From: Methylovulum sp.
GTDB lineage: Bacteria; Pseudomonadota; Gammaproteobacteria; Methylococcales; Methylomonadaceae
Assembly: GCF_028687615.1 (NCBI RefSeq)
Contig: NZ_JAQTZU010000011.1
Coordinates: 43,907-107,906 of the forward strand
Direction of reading: 5' to 3'
DNA length: 64,000 nt
Positions 7,856 through 15,119 of this stretch are shown here, piece after piece. Below the pieces are notes generated by a model that was given only the letters and a program-made list of their open reading frames with translations, did no database searches and had not been told where the DNA came from. The translations under genes and the position numbers were made by a program. Positions within the stretch are counted from its first letter, which is position 1, and every line of letters begins with the position of its first letter.

Positions 7856-9605
7856 GGCGTTTCTCTGTCAGTTGCTGTTCCATTGCCCGCATCTGTTCGG
7901 GTGAAATATTAAAATGGGTGGCACTTGCCAATTGTTCAGGCAAGTCCTTGAGGGTGTCCATCAAGATACCGGCAAACAGGGCCTGGTTGACGGCTTTGAG
8001 CTGTTGCTGTTTCAAATGCGCCTCGACTTTGTGCATATAACTGCCGATGGCGCTTTCTGCCAGCAAAGATGTGACCGTGAGTAGGGCGGGCGCAATCACC
8101 AAATCATGCACGCCAATGCCGCCGGTATGCAAGGTCAACGCAATCACCACCGCATCCGCCGTCACGCGGGTGGCACGCAGGCTGTTCAACACCATCGGTT
8201 GCTCCTGTAATTTATGGTACAAATGCCGCGCGGACTCTTCCACATCTTGCTGAAACGCCAAATGGTAATCTTTCACCGCGACGGTAAATTCCTGCAAAAT
8301 ACCGGGACGTTGGCGGCGTAGCAAAGCACTTAATCCTTGCCACCAATCACGCTGTTTACCCTGTCCGGTTTTATCAAGCAAGTGGTCGGCAAGCTGGATT
8401 AAAGCATGTTCGGCAAGCTGGTCCAGCAGTTTGACTTCGTGGCTGCTATCGGTGATATGCAGACGTTTGCGCCCCAGTTTCACCATCTGGCGCATAGGCC
8501 AAGTCAGGGCTTTCCGCGCCCCGGTCATGAATCCTGCCAGGCCGGGAATTTCCAGCAAGGTCAACAATTCCGCCATCGCCTGATGGAAGGTTTCATAATG
8601 GTGCGGGTGGTTGAGGTAATCACGTTGGTAATTGCTTAGCGCCTGTTCCAGCACACTATCCAGCAGGGTTTGCCAATCGTCCAACAATTGATGCTCTTCG
8701 CGCACGGGTTCCAGCCACGCTTGCCAATGTTTTTGCAACAAGGCTTGTTCGAAACGCGCGTGTTTGTGGTGGCTGATTTTTTTGGCGAGTTGCGCGATAG
8801 CATTTTTATGGCCAGCAGGCCACAACGGAACCCCGGTGTTTTTTTGGTAATACAAGGGAATCACGTCAGGAAACGTATCACTACGGGCTTGCTGCCATTT
8901 TTCCTTTAACGACGGGAGCAACAGACTTTCTGAACCTTCGGCAAGCTTGTTCATGCAAATCAAGGTCGGTTGGTTCAATGCCGCCACTTCCGCCATCATC
9001 TCCCACACCGATTGGTCGGCGTATTTTTCTTTGCTGACCACCAGGATCAAGACATCGGCAAGGGCGATGGCCCTCAACACGCCTTCGCGGTAAGTCTCTG
9101 AATCAATTGAATCAAAATCAGGCGTATCCCATAACACGCAAGCGGGCAAATACGGCGATTGCACGGTATTTTCACTCAAAGCATAACAATCGTAACGTTG
9201 CTTGCCTAATTGCTCGCGTGGCAGACATTGGAATCGCCCGAAATAACGTTGCAAGCCCTGGCTATCGCCGCGCCCCACGCCGTGGCAAAAACCCTGGGGA
9301 TGCACCGTGTAACCCGCCAAAGGACTGACTCCCGCCGCCTGGCTGTTGAGCAACACATTGACCAACGAACTTTTACCCGCTTGGGTCGGGCCTATCACCG
9401 CCACTTGCAACACCTGTTTGTCTTTGGATTCCAGCCATTGGCCCTTGCGCAAAAACGCTTCCGCCAAGGTCAATTGGGCTATGCGCCGCTGATAATCCCA
9501 ATTGCCAGAAAGCTTGCCGGGTTGAGCAACTATGGCTTGATAACGCTGTTTTAGTAATTGGATAAATTCCAGCATAGTTGTTCGGCTCAGGGTTATAATA
9601 TTCAT
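7836..9605 (-). CDS. Dynamin-like GTPase, first of a tandem pair
   Basis: A 589-residue P-loop GTPase: G1 GPTQAGKSS (72-80), G3 DTPDFDS (160-166), G4 MNK (218-220). The rest is mostly helical, with a hydrophobic stretch around 485-530 (VVIALTLHTGGIGVHDLVIAP) that may insert in the membrane. The start is uncertain: the ATG at 9605 has AGGA very close before it, while MLEFIQLL at 9575 has no clear ribosome site. The stop overlaps the start of the second GTPase gene, so the two are translationally coupled and probably form a hetero-complex. An inverted repeat lies just upstream at 9614-9655. Confidence 0.75.
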   Translation of the reverse strand: MNIITLSRTTMLEFIQLLKQRYQAIVAQPGKLSGNWDYQRRIAQLTLAEAFLRKGQWLESKDKQVLQVAVIGPTQAGKSSLVNVLLNSQAAGVSPLAGYTVHPQGFCHGVGRGDSQGLQRYFGRFQCLPREQLGKQRYDCYALSENTVQSPYLPACVLWDTPDFDSIDSETYREGVLRAIALADVLILVVSKEKYADQSVWEMMAEVAALNQPTLICMNKLAEGSESLLLPSLKEKWQQARSDTFPDVIPLYYQKNTGVPLWPAGHKNAIAQLAKKISHHKHARFEQALLQKHWQAWLEPVREEHQLLDDWQTLLDSVLEQALSNYQRDYLNHPHHYETFHQAMAELLTLLEIPGLAGFMTGARKALTWPMRQMVKLGRKRLHITDSSHEVKLLDQLAEHALIQLADHLLDKTGQGKQRDWWQGLSALLRRQRPGILQEFTVAVKDYHLAFQQDVEESARHLYHKLQEQPMVLNSLRATRVTADAVVIALTLHTGGIGVHDLVIAPALLTVTSLLAESAIGSYMHKVEAHLKQQQLKAVNQALFAGILMDTLKDLPEQLASATHFNISPEQMRAMEQQLTEKRHGLRLL

Positions 9606-9955
9606 TTTCCTATAAATTCTTGCTTACGGCGATAGAGGATACCGCGCAAGAATTTGTAGGATTGTAATTCCTTATTCAATAAGTTATGTGTGTTTTATTA
9701 GTGCAAGCACTGAGGGGACACACATAACAGACCATTTTACTTAGTTAAACAATACTAAAGAACCAATCCTCATGAACTCATTAGTTTTTTATTCTCACAG
9801 CGGCTCCAGCCACCATCAAAAACCTGTTCGGCCCACACTTGCCGCCGTTTATTTCATTGTTAAACTTGGCATCTACGGCAACAACGAATATAACTATAAA
9901 ATAACATCAACACTAAAATAACAACAAAATTGTCATAAACATCGAGGCCCTCATT
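9606..9955. other. 350-base divergent intergenic region with two hairpins
   Basis: This holds the divergent promoters of the GTPase pair and the lipoprotein gene. AAATTCTTGC (9614-9623) pairs with GCAAGAATTT (9646-9655). GTTATGTGTGT (9683-9693) pairs with ACACACATAAC (9718-9728). A 49-codon frame at 9772-9921 has no ribosome site and no recognisable product, and I do not call it a gene. Confidence 0.5.
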
Positions 9956-10384
9956 ATGAAAAAACTTTCCCTTTTACTTATCGCTTTATGTTGCACCACG
10001 TTAGTCGCCTGTAACAAAGGCCAAGTCGTCAACGGACACAACATGAAAACTGCTTACCGCTCCGTTAAAGGATTGAAGCAGCGGATGCCTTCTGAAAGCC
10101 GTATCGAATTTGAGGTGGCATTTTGGACGGTGCGGGACGCCAATAAGGACGAAAGCAAATTCCTTGACTTGGTTGACGGCAAAAAACCAGAAGAAATCAT
10201 CGCGATGGGCAAAGAAGTTTACCAAGAACGTAAAAATGCCGGTTATAAAGGCTATGGGCAATATTCAAGCTGGGGGGAAATGATCACCAAATTTGGCCGC
10301 GAACGCATGGATCAGGAAAACCGCAAATCCTCCCCAAAAGCAGACCCCCGGGATAAAGCCAACGACATACTTTATAAGCTCTAA
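9956..10384 (+). CDS. Small lipoprotein of unknown function
   Basis: A 142-residue protein with a lipoprotein signal: MKKLSLLLIALCC, then the lipobox LVAC with the modified Cys at 19, then a polar mature part. The mature protein is basic and helical (for example PEEIIAMGKEVYQERK) with no recognised catalytic motif. It resembles small DUF6694-type lipoproteins in length and build, but I am not sure of that family. The residues after the Cys (N-K-G) contain no Asp at +2, so outer-membrane sorting is expected. It converges with the DUF2959 gene, leaving only two bases between the stops. Confidence 0.7.
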   Translation: MKKLSLLLIALCCTTLVACNKGQVVNGHNMKTAYRSVKGLKQRMPSESRIEFEVAFWTVRDANKDESKFLDLVDGKKPEEIIAMGKEVYQERKNAGYKGYGQYSSWGEMITKFGRERMDQENRKSSPKADPRDKANDILYKL

Positions 10385-10386
10385 AC

Positions 10387-11091
10387 CTATCTTCCAGGCA
10401 ATGCCTTTTGCACCGTCGCTGGTTGATGGGACAGGGCGCTAACAAACTGATTGGCCTCAGCAATAATATGCTCCATCGCTTGCAGCAATTGGGAAATATC
10501 CAAACCAATTCCAACAAATTCTTGCTGTAGTGCGGCAATCGCGCGGGCGTTCAGATTGTGCTTAAGATACAGCACCTGATCCCTAAACGCCGCCAACACG
10601 GGATGGATTTTGCTTTCCGCCTTGTGCATCGCTTTGATTAGCTTTGCATAATGCTGTCTGGCCATCTTTAGCTGCTGCTTGCTGTTGCTCCGTAAAGACC
10701 GGTTGCTATAGTCATCCAGTTCTTTTTCCCATTCCATAAACAAGGCCTCACTGACCTCCTCTAGTGCGCGGATACGCTGGCTGACCACCTCCGATTTGGC
10801 GCGGCAAAATTGGTACTGCCGGTTCAGCAATTGGTATTTATGTTCCAACGCCGCATCCGGTGTGGACACCAAACTGTTAAACCGCTCCAAAGCGTCCGCA
10901 AAGCCATCGCGGGTATCCTGCAAACTCAAACACGCCTGTTCCACCTGCGCCACGACTATCGTGCGCTTAGGCTCGCCTATGGATTCACGGGCGTGGTAAA
11001 AAACCGCCTGGAGTTTTTGGACGAAAATTTTCTTGACCACACGCAAAGATAGCGTGAGCAGTCCGTTTGCCTGTTTATTTTGATCAGCCAT
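10387..11091 (-). CDS. DUF2959 family protein
   Basis: A 234-residue helical protein matching the DUF2959 family over its length. Family-typical phrases include RDGFADALERFNSLV, SQRIRALEEV, ALFMEWEKEL, YSNRSLR and AAFRDQVLYLKHNLNARAIA. It is predicted to be largely coiled coil. DUF2959 members are common in aquatic gammaproteobacteria and have no known function. Many carry a lipoprotein or signal sequence, but this one has only a moderately hydrophobic start (LLTLSLRVVKKIF) and looks cytoplasmic. The gene overlaps the amino-acid-kinase gene by eight bases and is the last gene of the pabB operon. Confidence 0.85.
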   Translation of the reverse strand: MADQNKQANGLLTLSLRVVKKIFVQKLQAVFYHARESIGEPKRTIVVAQVEQACLSLQDTRDGFADALERFNSLVSTPDAALEHKYQLLNRQYQFCRAKSEVVSQRIRALEEVSEALFMEWEKELDDYSNRSLRSNSKQQLKMARQHYAKLIKAMHKAESKIHPVLAAFRDQVLYLKHNLNARAIAALQQEFVGIGLDISQLLQAMEHIIAEANQFVSALSHQPATVQKALPGR

Positions 11092-11644
11092 TAAATTGCC
11101 GGGCGTTAATGAGGGTTATCGGAAAAACCGCCTGGGCGGCAAAGTGTTCAAAAGCGTTATCGACGATGCCTTGTCGGGCCAATTCTTGCCAGGTCAATTG
11201 CATATCAATGGCGGCAGATTTTACCAGCACCAGGGCTTCGGCTGAAAGCGTATTCGCCAGCCATGCGGCAAGGCTATCGGAAGTGATGTCCCAACTTGCG
11301 GGTATGCCCGCCTGATCAAGTTCAGCCACATCCGGCGACCAAATCACGATGTTGGTTTCGGCAAGCCGTTGCCCGATAGCCGCCACCGAAGGCACCAGCA
11401 TAAATTGCTTTTTCAGGCTATGAAACAACAAGGCCATTTGCTGCATCGCCAATATCGCCATCGCGTGGGCGGTCTGGTCATCGAACCGCCAGGCTTGCTG
11501 GCTTAAGCGCACTTGGTCGGCAAAACCGCCGCCACCCGGCACAATCACCACCGCCCTGCCCTGATAATTTTTCCCGATGGTGTCCAGGCAAGCCAGCACA
11601 GCCCCGGATTGGGTAAGGCTGCCGCCCAGTTTAATCACTATCAT
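11084..11644 (-). CDS. Amino-acid-kinase-fold protein, MfnE-like
   Basis: A 186-residue protein with the amino-acid-kinase fold: MIVIKLGGSL at the N-terminus (phosphate-binding Lys and Gly-Gly), VIVPGGGGFADQVR (about 33-46), WDITSDSLAAWLA (about 116-128) and VLVKSAAID (about 136-144). It is much shorter than uridylate or glutamate kinases (230-370 residues). Size and motifs match the MfnE-like kinases that phosphorylate an aminomethylfuran precursor of methanofuran in archaea and have homologues in methylotrophs. It overlaps pabB by 14 bases. p-Aminobenzoate is a precursor of methanopterin-type cofactors as well as folate, so the pair suggests C1-cofactor biosynthesis. The substrate is inferred. 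Confidence 0.65.
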   Translation of the reverse strand: MIVIKLGGSLTQSGAVLACLDTIGKNYQGRAVVIVPGGGGFADQVRLSQQAWRFDDQTAHAMAILAMQQMALLFHSLKKQFMLVPSVAAIGQRLAETNIVIWSPDVAELDQAGIPASWDITSDSLAAWLANTLSAEALVLVKSAAIDMQLTWQELARQGIVDNAFEHFAAQAVFPITLINARQFNG

Positions 11645-13028
11645 CGGGTTTCCTTAACTGTTGCAACACCCTAAGCAAGGCCGCCGCCTTGTCGAAACAT
11701 TCCTGATATTCCTCGGCCAACACCGAATCATTGACGATGCCGCCGCCCGCCCAAAAGCGGATGGTCTCACCGGATTGCACCAGCGTTCGGATGGCGATAT
11801 TGCTGTCCATATTGCCGTCAAAGCCGATGTAGGCGATGGAGCCGCAATACACGCCACGGCGGTGCGGCTCCAATTCCTCTATCACTTCCATAGACCGGAT
11901 TTTCGGGGCGCCGGTGATGGAACCGCCAGGGAAACAGCTACGCAACAAATCCAGCGCGTGCCGATTATCAGCCAGCACCCCGGTGACGGTGCTGACCAAA
12001 TGATGCACGGTCGCGTAGCTTTCCACGGCGAACAATGCCGGCACTTTCACGGAACCGTTTTTACAGGTTTTGCCCAGGTCATTGCGTAGCAGATCGACAA
12101 TCATCAGGTTTTCGGCACGGTCTTTCTGGCTGTTTTCCAATACAGTGATTTGCCCCGCATCCTCGGCGGCATCCGCTTTGCGCGGCCGCGTGCCTTTAAT
12201 CGGCTTCGTTTCCACTTTACCGTTTTGCAATTTTAAGAAACGCTCCGGCGAACTGCTTAAAATCCGCACTTCGGGGAAGTTTAAGTAGGCGCTGAACGGG
12301 GCGGCATTGACTTGCCGCAATAGTTGATAAGCTGTCCACGGATCGCCCACGCAAGCGGCGGAAAAACGCTGGGTGAGGTTGACTTGATAGCAATCGCCTT
12401 CCAACAAATATTGTTTGATGCGCTGGAAAGCCTGGGCATAATAAGCCCTGTCCATATTCGGCTGGATTTCGCCCAGCACAGCAAACGGGCGATGGGGCTG
12501 TGTTTCCGGCAACACGCTAAAACGGGCGACCAACCGTTGGCAGGCTTGCGCACCCAGGCCTTGGGCTACCAACGTGCTTTGTCGCTGCTGATGGTCAACA
12601 ATCACCGCCCAGGGGTAAATCCCCACCGCCATTTCGGCAATCTGCTCGGCATCTTCGGCAATGGCAGGCAGTTGTTCCAAACGCCGCGCCAGATCATAAG
12701 AAAAATACCCAACCGCCCCGCCATTAAACGGCAAACCGTTGATATTGATGGCGCGATCTGCAAACGCCTGTAGCTTTTGCTTGACCAACAAAAAGGGGTC
12801 AGCTTGGCTTTGAATGACTTCGCTAGCCGAGGTAATGGTAGTGGTCCCGCCATGCGTGACCAAGGTACACAATGGCTCGGCGGCGATAATGTCATAACGG
12901 CCTTGTTGGCTGGACGGATGCCCGCTATCGAGAAACACCGCCCAAGGCTGGTCTGCCCACGCTGAAAACAGCGCGGAACTGTCCGCAAAATACGGCAATA
13001 GGTAAGTAGTTGGATGAGGTACCGGCAT
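11631..13028 (-). CDS. pabB: Aminodeoxychorismate synthase component I
   Basis: A 465-residue chorismate-binding enzyme that aminates chorismate to 4-amino-4-deoxychorismate, the first step to p-aminobenzoate for folate and, in methylotrophs, methanopterin. Key family motifs are present: PIKGTRPR (about 277-284), VDLLRNDLGK (about 312-321), GGSITGAPKIRSMEVIEELE (about 368-387) and a C-terminal IRFWAGGGIVNDS. The PIKGT motif with catalytic Lys is typical of PabB; TrpE has PIAGT. No glutaminase partner (pabA) is adjacent. It is the first gene of an overlapping operon with the MfnE-like kinase and DUF2959. Confidence 0.93.
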   Translation of the reverse strand: MPVPHPTTYLLPYFADSSALFSAWADQPWAVFLDSGHPSSQQGRYDIIAAEPLCTLVTHGGTTTITSASEVIQSQADPFLLVKQKLQAFADRAININGLPFNGGAVGYFSYDLARRLEQLPAIAEDAEQIAEMAVGIYPWAVIVDHQQRQSTLVAQGLGAQACQRLVARFSVLPETQPHRPFAVLGEIQPNMDRAYYAQAFQRIKQYLLEGDCYQVNLTQRFSAACVGDPWTAYQLLRQVNAAPFSAYLNFPEVRILSSSPERFLKLQNGKVETKPIKGTRPRKADAAEDAGQITVLENSQKDRAENLMIVDLLRNDLGKTCKNGSVKVPALFAVESYATVHHLVSTVTGVLADNRHALDLLRSCFPGGSITGAPKIRSMEVIEELEPHRRGVYCGSIAYIGFDGNMDSNIAIRTLVQSGETIRFWAGGGIVNDSVLAEEYQECFDKAAALLRVLQQLRKPDDSD

Positions 13029-13155
13029 TAAAAAGATGTGTAATAGGAGGGACGGATTAAGCTTGCAAATATGGATAAGGCGTTATGCTGCGGCAAGATT
13101 AATTCGGGGACGGGCCAGGACTATGACTGATCGTACAATCCTGGCGGCATTGTAA

Positions 13156-13618
13156 CATTTACACCAATGGCTGAAAAATTCCCTGCTCTTTATCCCGCTG
13201 TTCGCGGCGCATCAAATTACCCAAGCCGATCATTGGTTGACGCTGTTAGTGGCTTTTTTTCATTCAGCCTATGCTTCATCGGTTTATATCGCCAATGATT
13301 TGCTGGACTTGGAGAGTGGCGGCCAGCCTAGGATTGGCACAAGATGTCGGCGGTACTTTTTTACCCTGGCTGGTGTTTTATTTTGTTTTGACCTGCGCCT
13401 ACTCGTGGAGGCTTAACCTGAAATTGTCTGGGGAGCCGTACCCGTGGTGTTGTTCTGGATAAGCTGGATGTGGATGCAGGCCCATCGGGGCAATATGCAC
13501 CCGGAATGCTTATCGCCTATTTGCTGTTTAGGTTATGTATTTAAGGCTAGCCAACAAACTACGCACCGTTCCGTGGCTTTTTTTGTTATGGTAAATTTTT
13601 TTGGTTTATTGCAAACAT
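13156..13618 (+). pseudogene. Decayed UbiA-family prenyltransferase gene
   Basis: Three family-like segments lie in different frames. From 13162 the translation reads HQWLKNSLLFIPLFAAHQ and continues through SVYIANDLLDLES to about 13320, preceded by a stop at 13153. From about 13322 it shifts frame to LGLAQDVGGTFLPWLV and LTCAYSWRLN. From about 13428 it shifts again to VPVVLFWISWMWMQAHRGNM. In intact UbiA relatives of the decaprenyl-phosphate phosphoribosyltransferase type these segments are the N-terminal HQWLKN motif, the Asp-rich NDxxDxxxD site, a central helix and the C-terminal AHRGxMH motif. Large internal parts (the RPFA region and the second Asp-rich site) are missing. The product would have been a polytopic membrane prenyltransferase. 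Confidence 0.75.
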
Positions 13619-13629
13619 AGGGCATCAGC

Positions 13630-13761
13630 ATGGCTTTGGCCACTTACCTCTTACCCTCACTTAACGTAACCCTGTTCGCACACGAAATTGCCCATTTATC
13701 TGGTTTATCAGTAAGTGCAATTACCCGCTATATCGGTCACAAACGGTGGTCATTCCGATAA
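13630..13761 (+). pseudogene. C-terminal remnant of a GtrA-family membrane protein
   Basis: A 43-codon frame whose last 18 residues (SVSAITRYIGHKRWSFR and stop) match the conserved end of GtrA-like flippases, which typically close with a helix followed by a basic RRW.F. motif. The first three transmembrane helices of a normal GtrA (about 120-150 residues) are absent. GtrA and UbiA genes often sit together in polyprenyl-phosphate sugar pathways, so this and the adjacent UbiA remnant were probably one locus. It ends eight bases from the mlaF stop on the other strand. Confidence 0.6.
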
Positions 13762-13768
13762 CAGTTTG

Positions 13769-14596
13769 TCAATAACGCCGACCCGTAGCCAACAAATCGT
13801 CAATATAATTTTTGGCAGGGTAATGGAAATGGACGGGGCCATCAGCCGCCCCTGACATAAATTGCCGTGTCCATTCAGAAGAAGATTGTTTAATTTCAAC
13901 AGGACTGCCCTGGTCAACCACTTTTCCTTCAGAAATGATGTAGATGTAATCGGCGATTTGTGAAGTCTCGGCAACGTCATGGGAGACGATAATGCTGGTC
14001 AAACCGAGCGCGTTATTCAAGGATTTGATCAGATGCACCAAAATCCCCATCGCAATCGGGTCTTGTCCGGTAAACGGCTCATCGTAAAGGATCATCATCG
14101 GATCGAGGGCAATCGCCCTGGCTAAGGCCACGCGCCGCGCCATCCCCCCCGATAGCTCGTTCGGCATCAGTTGGCTCGCCCCCCGCAAACCGACCGCCTG
14201 CAACTTCATCAGCACTAAAGTGCGGATCATGGATTCGGGCAAATGCGTATGTTCACGCAATGGAAATGCGACATTATCGTAAACCGTCATGTCAGTCAGC
14301 AATGCCCCGCTTTGAAACAACATGCCCATGCGTTTACGTAGCTCGTAAAGTTCATAGCGGCGTAGTTGATGGACGTTTTGACCATCCACAGTAACAGAGC
14401 CTTGTGACGGGCATAACTGCCCGCCAATCAATTTTAACAGGGTCGTTTTGCCAGTACCGCTAGGGCCCATGATCGCCGTCACTTTGCCGCGCTCAAAATC
14501 CAAGGAAATATCGTCGAATATTTTTTTGTCGCCACGGGAAAATGACAATTGTCGGACACAAACCAAACTCGTTTCGGGAAAATCGCTGTTATCCAT
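13769..14596 (-). CDS. mlaF: Phospholipid ABC transporter ATP-binding protein MlaF
   Basis: A 275-residue ABC ATPase of the retrograde phospholipid transporter that keeps the outer membrane asymmetric. Walker A is GPSGTGKTT (44-52), the signature is ELSGGMARR (about 146-154), Walker B is MILYDEPFTGQDP, and the switch is VSHDVAE. GAADGPVHFHYP in the C-terminal extension is the MlaF-type tail. As in Escherichia coli it lies divergent from kdsD, but mlaE, D, C and B, which normally follow, are absent; decayed UbiA and GtrA sequence lies there instead. The start codon follows an inverted-repeat hairpin by two bases and has no Shine-Dalgarno sequence. Confidence 0.88.
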   Translation of the reverse strand: MDNSDFPETSLVCVRQLSFSRGDKKIFDDISLDFERGKVTAIMGPSGTGKTTLLKLIGGQLCPSQGSVTVDGQNVHQLRRYELYELRKRMGMLFQSGALLTDMTVYDNVAFPLREHTHLPESMIRTLVLMKLQAVGLRGASQLMPNELSGGMARRVALARAIALDPMMILYDEPFTGQDPIAMGILVHLIKSLNNALGLTSIIVSHDVAETSQIADYIYIISEGKVVDQGSPVEIKQSSSEWTRQFMSGAADGPVHFHYPAKNYIDDLLATGRRY

Positions 14597-14598
14597 GC

Positions 14599-14671
14599 TA
14601 TTAATTGTTTCATAAGTAATCGCACCTTAATTTCAAAATTGTTTCGGCGATTACTTATGAAACAATTAATA
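14599..14671. repeat. Perfect 24-bp inverted repeat upstream of mlaF
   Basis: Arms 14599-14622 and 14648-14671 are exact reverse complements around a 25-base spacer. The arm carries the core ATTAATTGTTTCATAAGT. In the mlaF mRNA it would fold into a hairpin ending two bases before the start codon. It is related to the hairpin at 14687-14759 and to the elements at 48563-48632 and 62148-62234. Confidence 0.9.
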
Positions 14672-14686
14672 ACCTATTGATTGGAT

Positions 14687-14759
14687 GTATTAATCGTCCC
14701 ATAAGTTCGCGTACAGTAACCTTATCCTACTGTGCGCGAACTTATGGGACGATTAATAC
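14687..14759. repeat. Near-perfect 32-bp inverted repeat between mlaF and kdsD
   Basis: Arms 14687-14718 and 14728-14759 pair at 31 of 32 positions around a nine-base loop. The arm holds ATTAATCGTCCCATAAGT, a variant of the core in the neighbouring repeat. It is too long and too symmetric for a simple terminator and lacks a T-run. It is more likely a small non-autonomous mobile element or REP-like palindrome. Confidence 0.9.
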
Positions 14760-15119
14760 TTAGGGAGCCACTTTGAAGTAAATTTATTTATTGTGTCTGA
14801 CTATACTTTATTAAGTCAATCCCAATCCATTTTTAAACGGAAGCTTGATAAAAGTACAATAGGACGTTTTAAGAGGGCCGCCATCGCCTGGTTCATTTAA
14901 CACGGAAACAATTTATCGCTTTCTGATGGAGCGCGAAGGGAATAAGCATGGCATAATGGCGATATTTTTAGATTCGCTTATCGCAACACCAACTTGCTTG
15001 GGCGTATACGATGGCTGGCATTACCTGCTTTTATATTTCATGACGAACGCTATGATCAAACCGTTTTTTAATCATTTTTTTGTCCTAAACTCACTAACGC
15101 GCAAATTTGGAGGCAAAAA
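14760..15119. other. Upstream region of kdsD, no gene recognised
   Basis: No convincing gene. A 65-codon frame at 14926-15123 overlaps the kdsD ribosome site (TTGGAGG, 15107-15113) and has no recognisable product. The stretch should contain the promoter of the kdsD-lpt-rpoN operon. The calcium/sodium antiporter gene (yrbG) that sits here in enteric bacteria is missing. Confidence 0.5.

Noticed and set aside
9772..9921. 49-codon frame upstream of the lipoprotein gene.
   Set aside because: No ribosome site, no recognisable family, and it lies in a promoter region with hairpins.
13271..13462. 63-codon open frame treated as a small membrane protein gene.
   Set aside because: Its sequence and that of the flanking frames align with parts of a UbiA protein; it is a shifted piece of a pseudogene.
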